From Luteibacter yeojuensis (GTDB lineage: Bacteria; Pseudomonadota; Gammaproteobacteria; Xanthomonadales; Rhodanobacteraceae), in the NCBI RefSeq assembly GCF_011742875.1, contig NZ_JAAQTL010000001.1, positions 1,736,001 through 1,800,000 on the forward strand: a DNA stretch of 64,000 bases, written 5' to 3'. Below, in pieces: positions 15,117-21,367 of this stretch. The translations under genes and the position numbers were made by a program. Each line of letters starts with the position of its first letter. Within the stretch, counting starts at the first letter, position 1. The notes under the pieces are model-generated. The model was not told the origin of the DNA. It ran no database searches and was given only the letters and a program-made list of their open reading frames with translations.

Positions 15117-15776
15117 ATGAGCATGGGGACCCGACTTCAAGAAGCACTGGAACTACGCCAGCGCACCGCGCCCGACGTGATCGCGGCCTGCCGCCTGTCG
15201 AAAGGCGCCGTTTACAACATCCTCAACGACCTTACGAAGCCGGAGAAGGTGCGCGCCGAGACCGTGAACAAGGTAGCCGGCTACCTCAACGTCAGCCGCG
15301 ATTGGCTGGTATGGGGCAAGGGATCCCCCGAGGACGTCGACGCCGTGGCCGAGGAGGGCTGGTCCGACATCGTCGGGGTGCGCCAGGCCGCCGCCCTGGG
15401 CGAAGGCGCCGTGGTCGACGACTATGCCGAGACCCACAAGCTGAAGTTCCGGGCCGAAAGCCTTCGCCGGAAGCATCTGCGCGCCGATCGGCTGGCTGTC
15501 CTCTATGGCAAGGGCGATTCCATGTCCCCCACCATCAAGAACGGGGACGCCATCCTCTTCGATACTTCAGATATCGAGCCCCGGGACGAAAAGATCTATG
15601 TGATCAGCTACGAAGGCGTGCTCATGGCCAAGCGCCTGGTGGATCTCGGCGGGCGGTGGTTCATCGCCAGCGACAACAAGGACGACCCGAAGTGGCGTAA
15701 GCCCGTCGCGGTCGACGAAACAAGGCAGTTCGCCATCCACGGTCGGGTCCGGTGGATCGGCAGCTGGGAAGACTGA
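15117..15776 (+). CDS. CI-like lysogeny repressor with S24 peptidase domain
   Basis: A 219-aa protein with an N-terminal HTH (about residues 18-40, VIAACRLSKGAVYNILNDLT) and a C-terminal LexA/S24 domain. The nucleophile Ser is in GKGDSMSPTIKNGD (S135) and the Lys base in VLMAKRL (K172). RecA-stimulated self-cleavage is expected, so the prophage should be SOS-inducible; I see no clear Ala-Gly scissile pair. An ATG at 15123 is also possible. There is no Shine-Dalgarno, which suggests a leaderless message as for lambda cI. Confidence 0.88.
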   Translation: MSMGTRLQEALELRQRTAPDVIAACRLSKGAVYNILNDLTKPEKVRAETVNKVAGYLNVSRDWLVWGKGSPEDVDAVAEEGWSDIVGVRQAAALGEGAVVDDYAETHKLKFRAESLRRKHLRADRLAVLYGKGDSMSPTIKNGDAILFDTSDIEPRDEKIYVISYEGVLMAKRLVDLGGRWFIASDNKDDPKWRKPVAVDETRQFAIHGRVRWIGSWED

Positions 15777-15802
15777 GACGAATCTTTACAGGGGGAAACG
15801 GG

Positions 15803-16291
15803 GTGTCGAAATCGAGGAAAGGGAAAGCCACGGCGGCCGAGTCGCCTGAGGTCGTCGATTCACATCCCGACGAGAACGGTCCGGAGCCACCGTGGCGGTG
15901 GCATTGTCGCCTCGATCACAGAAACATAGACGTTATAGATCAATGGGTTAAGGGCGATCTTAGTGTTAAGGCCCGTGCGAACTTCGACCGGAAACGAGAT
16001 CAGCTCCGTCAACTCCCTTTCCACTACTGGCAGCGGCCGGTCGCGTGTTCAATCGGCGATCACATTTATGTGATACATTTTCAAGATGAGGCGAGAAAGC
16101 AGTGGCGTGTCTTCGGGTTCGCTCAGGTAGCAACGAGCGCGTTCGTCATGACGAACACAGCATTTGAGAAGGACAATGTCTACCATCCCAGTGACGCAAA
16201 AAGTCGTGCCGGAGAGCATCGTGATCGGATTCGTGACGACTTCGATCGCTATGCAACCCAGTGTTTCAAGCCAAAAAAACGACTTATCTAG
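15803..16291 (+). CDS. HigB/RelE-like (Gp49 family) toxin
   Basis: A 162-aa product from a GTG with AGGGGGA upstream. After about 45 disordered residues, the segment VKARANFDRKRDQLRQLP, ACSIGDHIYVIHFQDEARKQWRVFGFA fits the RelE/HigB-type fold of ribosome-dependent mRNA endonucleases. The N-terminal extension is longer than usual. It precedes an overlapping HTH antitoxin, the toxin-first order of higBA. Local base composition is less GC-rich than the flanks, which suggests a moron. Confidence 0.65.
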   Translation: MSKSRKGKATAAESPEVVDSHPDENGPEPPWRWHCRLDHRNIDVIDQWVKGDLSVKARANFDRKRDQLRQLPFHYWQRPVACSIGDHIYVIHFQDEARKQWRVFGFAQVATSAFVMTNTAFEKDNVYHPSDAKSRAGEHRDRIRDDFDRYATQCFKPKKRLI

Positions 16292-16742
16292 AGAGGCGGT
16301 TGCGACCCGTACCCAATGGGTCAACTCGAGATTCAACAGTCACATATCCTCCAGAACGACGAAGCCAGCGCCTAGCGCCGCGGAGCTGCTTAAGTCAAAG
16401 GAAGAGTGGAGAGATCGCGAGTACAGAGCATGCTACGCCGAGGCAGCCGTCGAACAGGGTGTTGCGTTCCAAATACAGGTGAACAGGAAGCGGCGAGGAT
16501 GGAGCCAGAAGGAGCTGGCTGATCGTGTCGGCACACGGCAGAACGCAATATGTAGACTGGAAGATCCGGATTACGGGTCCCATTCTCTACGGATGCTTAT
16601 GAAGGTCGCTGCGGCTTTCGACGTTGCACTTATCGTGAAGCTTGCGAGCTTTTCCACGTTGGCGCGAGAGAGTGAGTCCCTGTCAGAGCACCAACTCTAC
16701 GCTGCTGGCTACGATGAAGAAATCGGGATGGATGAAACATGA
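16251..16742 (+). CDS. XRE-family antitoxin (HigA-like)
   Basis: A 163-aa product if it starts at the ATG at 16251, overlapping the toxin by 41 bases; the start is uncertain. A Xre-type HTH lies in the C-terminal half: QVNRKRRGWSQKELADRV, then GTRQNAICRLEDPDYGSHS. It should neutralise the upstream toxin and repress the operon. The N-terminal 60 residues look unstructured. ATGA couples it to the third gene. Confidence 0.65.
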   Translation: MQPSVSSQKNDLSREAVATRTQWVNSRFNSHISSRTTKPAPSAAELLKSKEEWRDREYRACYAEAAVEQGVAFQIQVNRKRRGWSQKELADRVGTRQNAICRLEDPDYGSHSLRMLMKVAAAFDVALIVKLASFSTLARESESLSEHQLYAAGYDEEIGMDET

Positions 16743-17074
16743 GCATGAAGAAGAGACCAGCCGAGGGATCGCCTTCCATAAAGAATGCGCCAAAGCCTCC
16801 TGAGGTCACTGCCGCGGATGTCGATGCTGCCGCGGCTGTATATACCGACTCCTTGGTGCACTTGGGCATAGGGCCATTCATCAGTAAGGCCACCTTCGCT
16901 TATCAAGGCCCAACCGGAACCAAGGTGACGCCAAACCTAGTGTTGACTATGCCGACCAACATGATGGTTGAGGCCGCAAAGCACATTCTTATGGGCGTGT
17001 CACCCCCCGATAGCGCTGAGGGATTTCAGCGTAGTTGGGATGCCTTCCTTGCGTCGATAAAATTCGGCGAATGA
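16739..17074 (+). CDS. Third gene of the toxin-antitoxin operon, unknown function
   Basis: A 111-aa protein. After a disordered lysine/proline N-terminus, residues 30-80 contain YTDSLVHLGIGPFISKATFAY and LVLTMPTNMMVEAAKHIL, a strand-strand-helix layout reminiscent of DUF3467-type proteins. The overlap with the antitoxin and the terminator right after it show that it is part of the operon. In toxin-antitoxin-chaperone systems the third gene is SecB-like, but I do not see SecB motifs here. Confidence 0.5.
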   Translation: MSMKKRPAEGSPSIKNAPKPPEVTAADVDAAAAVYTDSLVHLGIGPFISKATFAYQGPTGTKVTPNLVLTMPTNMMVEAAKHILMGVSPPDSAEGFQRSWDAFLASIKFGE

Positions 17075-17082
17075 AGTAGAAG

Positions 17083-17104
17083 AGCCCGCTCCGGCGGGCT
17101 TTTT
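17083..17104 (+). terminator. Intrinsic terminator after the toxin-antitoxin operon
   Basis: AGCCCGC (17083-17089), loop TCCG, GCGGGCT (17094-17100), then TTTT. A perfect 7-bp GC stem with a U run ends the cI-toxin-antitoxin transcript. Confidence 0.9.
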
Positions 17105-17139
17105 CGTATCATGGGGGCGCTCAACAACAGGGGAATGGA

Positions 17140-17352
17140 ATGCGTTACACATGGATTTTCGTGGCGGCCGCAATGGCTGCCCTCTCGGGATGCGGCCCTA
17201 TCCGGGCTCGGCCCGACCTGAAGGTCTCCACCCTGACCCAGCCGGATCAGGCCCACTGCGTTCGAGGCTACAAAACCCGCAGCACCGGTACGGTTGGCCA
17301 GTATGACGCTCAGGTGGTCGAGGTCACCGGCGAGCGCTGCCGGGAAGAATGA
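17140..17352 (+). CDS. Small lipoprotein, possible lysogenic conversion protein
   Basis: A 70-aa product with a good ribosome site (AGGGGAA). The signal peptide ends at lipobox ALSGC (Cys near residue 18), leaving a 53-aa periplasmic part with two more Cys residues. It is coupled by ATGA to the next exported protein. Exported lipoproteins beside cI often block superinfection; that is a guess from position. Confidence 0.55.
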   Translation: MRYTWIFVAAAMAALSGCGPIRARPDLKVSTLTQPDQAHCVRGYKTRSTGTVGQYDAQVVEVTGERCREE

Positions 17353-17789
17353 TCGTGTCGATGTTTAAGGCCGTAATAGCAGTATCCTTCGCCGCCATGA
17401 GCGGGCAAGTCGCGATCGACGCTCCCAGGCTTGTCGTCCCCAAGTTCAAAATGGGTCCGCCGGTGACAACGCCAGCGCTACCAAAATGCGGTTGCGCCAC
17501 AGAATGCGAAGCCGCCTGGGCGATAGCGACAAGCTCGGTTGAGGAGTTGAGTGGGATGCGCATTCGCCTCGCGACCCCTTCCCTGCTCGAGACGTATCCC
17601 CCATCAGACGCTGGCCGGTTCGAGGGCCGAGTGACGCGCCAGCCCGACGGCAATGGCACCTACACGCTCCGCGCTTCCTTCGTTCCCTGGGTAACCGGCG
17701 GCATGCAAGAGCAGGAAAGTCGTCGGCTGATTGGCGTGCTCCACGAGCGATTGCGCGCCAGCATTCAGGCTGAGACGTGCCATAGCTAA
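17349..17789 (+). CDS. Exported hypothetical protein
   Basis: A 146-aa product with an N-terminal signal-like segment (MFKAVIAVSFAAMSGQVA) and a Cys cluster PKCGCATECEAA soon after. The remainder has RFEGRVTRQPDGNGTYTLRASF, likely beta strands. It forms a pair with the lipoprotein upstream and is probably expressed in the lysogen. No family recognised. Confidence 0.5.
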   Translation: MIVSMFKAVIAVSFAAMSGQVAIDAPRLVVPKFKMGPPVTTPALPKCGCATECEAAWAIATSSVEELSGMRIRLATPSLLETYPPSDAGRFEGRVTRQPDGNGTYTLRASFVPWVTGGMQEQESRRLIGVLHERLRASIQAETCHS

Positions 17790-17796
17790 ACCAATC

Positions 17797-17869
17797 CTGA
17801 ACAGCGTTCAGTGCTCTGTACTGAATAAGTTCATTTCTCTTGACTGGTGATAGTTCAGAGAACTAGACT
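17797..17869 (+). promoter_or_regulatory. PL promoter with three palindromic operators
   Basis: Promoter TTGACT (17840-17845), 18-base spacer, TAGACT (17864-17869). Operators are CTGAAC-AGC-GTTCAG (17797-17811), CTGAATAAGTTCA (17821-17833) and AGTTC-AGA-GAACT (17852-17864), the last filling the spacer. The hexamers and half-site spacing equal those of PR. CI should silence it in the lysogen; it drives the long plus-strand operon to the integrase. Confidence 0.8.
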
Positions 17870-17901
17870 CTCTCCCATGCCGAACAACCGGCACGGGAGA
17901 G
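17870..17901 (+). promoter_or_regulatory. Hairpin at the start of the PL transcript, covering the ribosome site
   Basis: CTCTCCCATGCCG (17870-17882) pairs with CGGCACGGGAGAG (17889-17901) with one A-C mismatch and loop AACAAC. The 3' arm overlaps the GAGAGGA ribosome site of the first PL gene. If transcription starts near 17876, only the inner part of the stem is transcribed. It could control translation or act as an antitermination signal; both are inference. Confidence 0.4.
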
Positions 17902-17905
17902 GACC

Positions 17906-18148
17906 ATGGGCACCAACCAGCGCAAGCCGAACTGCCAGACGCTCGCCGACCGGGCGGGCGAACTGGTCAACATCGTCAACAACCTGATCGCAGACATCGA
18001 GTCGGATCTCTCGGCTCCCGGCGAAGCCGCGCTCCATACGAAGGACGCCTACCGCACGCTGTGCAGGGCCCATAACGCCCTGATCGATGCGGCGCGCGAG
18101 CAGACCGTCACGCACTACCAGGGCCTCGCCCAGCAGGCCGCGGCATGA
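17906..18148 (+). CDS. Hypothetical first gene of the PL operon
   Basis: An 80-aa helical protein (LADRAGELVNIVNNLIADIE; AYRTLCRAHNALIDAAREQ) with GAGAGGA upstream. It overlaps the next start by four bases. No family recognised. Early left-operon first genes in lambdoids often encode antiterminators or anti-host proteins, but this one lacks the arginine-rich motif of N. Confidence 0.5.
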   Translation: MGTNQRKPNCQTLADRAGELVNIVNNLIADIESDLSAPGEAALHTKDAYRTLCRAHNALIDAAREQTVTHYQGLAQQAAA

Positions 18149-18465
18149 ACACCGAGACGCAGAGGGTGGATGTGCTGGCCGTTATGGCGTACGCCGTCGC
18201 GACGTACAAACGCCTGAACCGCGAGGCGCGGTCGTCGGAAGATTACCGGCTCGACATCGAGGACGCGGAGTCGGCGCTCGCCGCCGTGGCCGATCTGATC
18301 GAGGCGGCCAGTCTCCGCGTCGATTACGTCAACCGCAGCTGGTACGTCCAGCATCCAAGTGGTGCGGCATGGTCGAACGTCGGCCATGGATCGGAACGCG
18401 AAGCGCGTGCCGAAGCTGACGAAGCCCTCAGGACCGCCCTCGCCCGCGTCGGGGGTGCCGCATGA
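18145..18465 (+). CDS. Hypothetical phage protein
   Basis: A 106-aa protein. The N-terminal half is helical with acidic residues; the C-terminal half has DYVNRSWYVQHPSGAAWSNV, a beta hairpin, then an Ala/Glu helix. Coupled by ATGA on both sides. No family recognised. Confidence 0.5.
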   Translation: MNTETQRVDVLAVMAYAVATYKRLNREARSSEDYRLDIEDAESALAAVADLIEAASLRVDYVNRSWYVQHPSGAAWSNVGHGSEREARAEADEALRTALARVGGAA

Positions 18466-18677
18466 GCGCCCTCACCGTCCGCCAGCGGCAGGCCCTGCGC
18501 TACGCCACGCTCAAGTCCGAAGGTGACCGGGATCTGCGGGCAGCCGAAGCGCACCAGCACGCCCAGTCGTCCACACCGAACCTGCAGCGCATCGTCGAGA
18601 GCCCTCGCGGCATCACCGTGCTGCTGATCGTCGGCCTCGCGCTCTTCGCCCTGTTCGCTCCCGTGGGGAACTGGTGA
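18462..18677 (+). CDS. Small membrane-anchored phage protein
   Basis: A 71-aa protein with a charged N-terminal helical part and a single C-terminal membrane segment (ITVLLIVGLALFALFAPV, residues 51-68), so it is probably tail-anchored. The stop shares a base with the next start. Function unknown. Confidence 0.5.
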   Translation: MSALTVRQRQALRYATLKSEGDRDLRAAEAHQHAQSSTPNLQRIVESPRGITVLLIVGLALFALFAPVGNW

Positions 18678-18802
18678 TGCGCCGCCTGATCGCCTGGTGG
18701 ATGTCTCGCCCATGCAGCGTGTGGGTCGCGCTGGCGGCCGTGTCTTCGCCTTCGCTGATCGTCACGGCGTGCGCCATGGCATCGCACGGATGCCCGCTGT
18801 GA
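18677..18802 (+). CDS. 41-aa membrane peptide
   Basis: The ATG overlaps the upstream stop (TGATG). It encodes MRRLIAWWMSRPCSVWVALA followed by a hydrophobic segment and ends SHGCPL, with three Cys residues. It is probably a short inner-membrane or exported peptide. Coupling to both neighbours supports translation. Confidence 0.4.
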   Translation: MRRLIAWWMSRPCSVWVALAAVSSPSLIVTACAMASHGCPL

Positions 18803-18915
18803 ACGCACGTCTTGCCGACTTTGGGGCGCTGACTACGTGCGCTTGTGCGGTCACCGGCGCCGCAGGGTTCCTCCTCTGGCTTGCCTGGGTGCTTACCGCC
18901 CCGCTTGCTTCCTAA
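18799..18915 (+). CDS. 38-aa membrane peptide
   Basis: A GTG start at 18799 gives GTGA coupling; an ATG at 18790 is an alternative. One membrane helix (TGAAGFLLWLAWVLTA) with two Cys residues before it. Tentative small gene with no known family. Confidence 0.35.
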   Translation: MNARLADFGALTTCACAVTGAAGFLLWLAWVLTAPLAS

Positions 18916-18956
18916 CCGTCCACACACGCGCCGGCTCGGCCGGCAAGGAATTTCCT

Positions 18957-19202
18957 ATGAAGCAGTTGCTCGCCGTGTTCCTCGTCCTCGCCGCACTGTC
19001 CGCCTGCTCCAGCAGCAGCGACGCAAGGAAGGCCCTCGAAGCCCAGGGCTTCACCGACATCCAGACACACGGACACGCCTTCTTCGGCTGCTCCGACAGC
19101 GACGACTTCGCGACCAAGTTCGAGGCCACCAGTCCCACCGGCCAGCACGTCACCGGCGTTGTCTGCTCCGGCTGGCTGAAGGGCGCCACCGTCCGTTTCT
19201 GA
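18957..19202 (+). CDS. Small lipoprotein of the PL operon
   Basis: An 81-aa product with a signal peptide ending at lipobox LSAC (Cys near residue 18), a Ser-rich linker and a compact domain with Cys pairs (FFGCSDSDDF, VVCSGWLKG). CAAGGA precedes the ATG. The same leader-like sequence (CCGGCAAGGAATTTC) recurs before the gene at 19351. Function unknown; an envelope role is implied. Confidence 0.55.
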   Translation: MKQLLAVFLVLAALSACSSSSDARKALEAQGFTDIQTHGHAFFGCSDSDDFATKFEATSPTGQHVTGVVCSGWLKGATVRF

Positions 19203-19237
19203 CCTCCCCGCCCCGTGGAGGAGCACGGGGCACAAGC

Positions 19238-19301
19238 AAGCCGCCTTTCGGCGCGGGGACTTCCCCTCTCCCCCCGTCAGGCCTCGCCCGAGAGGCGGCT
19301 T
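19238..19301 (+). other. Long-loop inverted repeat between the lipoprotein and repeat-protein genes
   Basis: AAGCCGCCTTTCGG (19238-19251) pairs with CCGAGAGGCGGCTT (19288-19301), 14 bp including one G-U, around a 36-base loop. There is no U run, so it is not a standard terminator. It could stabilise or process the polycistronic message. Confidence 0.4.
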
Positions 19302-19350
19302 CCTTGTCCATCTCACCAGCAAAGCCGGCTTGTCCGGCAAGGATTTCGTC

Positions 19351-20151
19351 ATGGCAAAGAAGGCGTCGAGCAAGGCCGCGAAGGCCAGCACGGATAAGCC
19401 GGCCGCAGTGGTGATCGACGCCTTCAAGGGCTTCGACTCGAACTGGCAGTGCCGCGGGTTCCAGTACGAGGTGGGCCAGACCTACTACACCCATGCCAGC
19501 ACGGTCGTGCGGTGCGCGTCGGGCGGGTTCCATTCCTGCGAGAACCCGCTGGACGTGTGGGGCTACTACGGCCCAGCCACGAGCAAGTTCGCCGCGGTCC
19601 AGGCCTCCGGCGCGATCGATAAGGCGGAGAACGAGGACACGAAGATCGCATCGGCGAACATCGCGATTCGGCTGGAGCTTCGCCTGCCGGAGTTCATTAA
19701 GCGCGGCGTGGAGTGGATCCTCGCTGCCGCAAAGAACAATGGAGCCGTGACGACGGGCTACCGCGCCCACGCGGCGAGCACGGGCAACTACGCCCACGCG
19801 GCGAGCACGGGCAACTACGCCCACGCGGCGAGCACGGGCAACTACGCCCACGCGGCGAGCACGGGCAACTACGCCCACGCGGCGAGCACGGGCGACGGCG
19901 CCCACGCGGCGAGCACGGGCGACGGCGCCCACGCGGCGAGCACGGGCGACGGCGCGGTAGCTGCCACCCTGGGGCATGGCGGGCGGGCTAAGGCGGGAAA
20001 GAACGGCGCGATCGTGCTGTCGCGCTGGGTTGAAGCCGAGTCGCGTTACCGCGTGGCTGTCGGCTATGTCGGCGAGAACGGCATCGAGGCCGATACCTGG
20101 TACGGACTGAACGACGAAGGCGAGATCGTCGCGGTGGTGGCCGAGGACTGA
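19351..20151 (+). CDS. DUF7666-like protein with nine-residue tandem repeats
   Basis: A 266-aa protein. Residues 20-120 carry FKGFDSNWQCRGFQYEVG and GGFHSCENPLDVWGYY, the conserved start of a phage protein group I know as DUF7666. Then come seven copies of the nonapeptide AHAASTG-NY/DG (from codon 139) and a degenerate eighth, then a C-terminal domain ending GIEADTWYGLNDEGEIV. The repeats would stack as a small beta-helix. Role unknown. The earliest ATG with a ribosome site is at 19351. Confidence 0.65.
   Translation: MAKKASSKAAKASTDKPAAVVIDAFKGFDSNWQCRGFQYEVGQTYYTHASTVVRCASGGFHSCENPLDVWGYYGPATSKFAAVQASGAIDKAENEDTKIASANIAIRLELRLPEFIKRGVEWILAAAKNNGAVTTGYRAHAASTGNYAHAASTGNYAHAASTGNYAHAASTGNYAHAASTGDGAHAASTGDGAHAASTGDGAVAATLGHGGRAKAGKNGAIVLSRWVEAESRYRVAVGYVGENGIEADTWYGLNDEGEIVAVVAED
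19765..19953 (+). repeat. 27-bp tandem repeat, seven copies
   Basis: Seven in-frame copies of a 27-base unit (GCCCACGCGGCGAGCACGGG plus seven bases) begin at 19765. Copies 1-4 end in the codons for Asn-Tyr and copies 5-7 in Asp-Gly; otherwise they are identical. The near-identity means copy number can change by slippage or recombination. Confidence 0.95.
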
Positions 20152-20157
20152 TCTGCC

Positions 20158-20355
20158 ATGCCGCGCACCCCCGACATGTTCTCCGGCTGGTTCGACAACC
20201 AGATCACGAGGCACCGCGAGTACTGGGACAACGGCCGGATGGGTCGGCATGCCCATCGCTCCGCCATCTGCCCGCACAGCGTGCACCCCGAACTGCGCCC
20301 CGCATGGGGAAGCAATCCGGACTTGCCCACGAATTCCTCGAAGGATGCGGCGTGA
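20158..20355 (+). CDS. Small hypothetical protein before the methyltransferase
   Basis: A 65-aa protein, MPRTPDMFSGWFDNQITRH then Arg/His-rich residues. Its stop overlaps the methyltransferase GTG (GTGA). There is no good ribosome site. Function unknown. Confidence 0.4.
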   Translation: MPRTPDMFSGWFDNQITRHREYWDNGRMGRHAHRSAICPHSVHPELRPAWGSNPDLPTNSSKDAA

Positions 20356-21329
20356 CGGCCTACTACAACGAAATCGAGCCATACGCCGCCCAGTGGCTGC
20401 GCAACCTCATCGACGCCGGGCATATCCCACACGGCGTCGTCGATACCAGGAGCATTGCGGATGTTCGACCCGAAGACCTCGCCGGATTCACCCAGTGCCA
20501 TTTCTTCGCCGGCATCGGCGGATGGGCTCTCGCAGCTCGACTTGCTGGGTGGCCCGACGACCGCCAACTCTGGACAGGCTCCCCGCCGTGCCAGCCGTTC
20601 TCGGTCGCAGGCAAAGGCAAAGCGCAGGCTGACGATCGGCACCTGTGGCCCCACCTTTTTCGACTCATCCGTGCCTGCCGGCCCCATGACTTCGTGGGAG
20701 AGCAGGTTGCGGCGGCGGTTGGCAAGGACTGGCTCGACGGAGTGTTTGCTGACCTGGAAAGCATCGACTACGCCGGGGGGCGGTCGTTGTCCCGGCTTGT
20801 GCCGTCGATGCGCCCCACCGGAGGGATCGCCTGTGGTATGTGGCCCACGCCGCCGACATGTACGGCCAAAGGATCGAGTCCGGCGGCGCTCACCCGAAAG
20901 TCGGGAGCATCGCGTGCGAACGACCGGCTGGATCATTGCGTGCTGGCGACGGCCCTCTGGCCCACGCCAACGAGCCTTGCGCCAGCGAGGGATGGGAACA
21001 ACGAGGCGGGGAACAGCGCAGGGCTCGTAGCGATACGGGCGCACGTTCTGGCCACGTGGCCGACTCCGACCGCATCGCTGGCGGACAAGGGCGTGCGATC
21101 CACTGCGGGAGCTATCAAGGAGGCCATGCGCAGCCACGGCCCGGACTTGGCCGCGATGGCAGTTTTTGGAGCGACGCCTCCTGGATCGTCGGCCACGACG
21201 GAAAAGCCCGGCGCGTTGAACCCAGCATTCGTCTCCTGGCTCATGGGGTTCCCGCCCGAGTGGGACGCCTGCGCGCCGACGGCAATGCCATCGTCCCGCA
21301 AGTCGCGGCCGAAGTCATCGGTGCCCTGA
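20352..21329 (+). CDS. Phage DNA (cytosine-5) methyltransferase
   Basis: A 325-aa product from a GTG at 20352 (VTAYYNEIEPYAAQWLR is the usual start of this phage group). Motif I is CHFFAGIGGWALA, motif IV TGSPPCQPFSVAGKG with the catalytic Cys, and the motif VI area is FVGEQVAAAVG. It would transfer a methyl group from SAM to C5 of cytosine, probably to evade host restriction. After the G6 run at 20775-20780 this frame gives a WPTPT-rich C-terminus ending SWLMGFPPEWDACAP; the other frame gives the remaining classical motifs (see 20780-21367). Confidence 0.8.
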   Translation: MTAYYNEIEPYAAQWLRNLIDAGHIPHGVVDTRSIADVRPEDLAGFTQCHFFAGIGGWALAARLAGWPDDRQLWTGSPPCQPFSVAGKGKAQADDRHLWPHLFRLIRACRPHDFVGEQVAAAVGKDWLDGVFADLESIDYAGGRSLSRLVPSMRPTGGIACGMWPTPPTCTAKGSSPAALTRKSGASRANDRLDHCVLATALWPTPTSLAPARDGNNEAGNSAGLVAIRAHVLATWPTPTASLADKGVRSTAGAIKEAMRSHGPDLAAMAVFGATPPGSSATTEKPGALNPAFVSWLMGFPPEWDACAPTAMPSSRKSRPKSSVP

Positions 21330-21367
21330 TGGACTGCTATCCGGACTACATGGCGGTGGCGGCATGA
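20780..21367 (+). other. Alternative-frame C-terminus of the cytosine methyltransferase
   Basis: One extra base in the G6 run would continue the gene in this frame with AVVVPACAVDAPHRRDRLWY, then HDGKARRVEP, HGVPARVGRLRADGNAIVPQVAAEV. These are the classical motif VIII-like, TRD-side and motif X segments of phage m5C methyltransferases. The frame ends at 21367, where TGA overlaps the ATG of the next gene (ATGA), as expected for the true end of the gene. Whether it is made by slippage, restored by phase variation, or lost is unknown. Confidence 0.6.

Noticed and set aside
16049..16336. A 95-codon minus-strand ORF opposite the toxin-antitoxin overlap
   Set aside because: No ribosome site, and the plus-strand pair explains the sequence.
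19765..19953. Possible CRISPR array
   Set aside because: The 27-bp units are contiguous with no spacers and are in frame within a protein.
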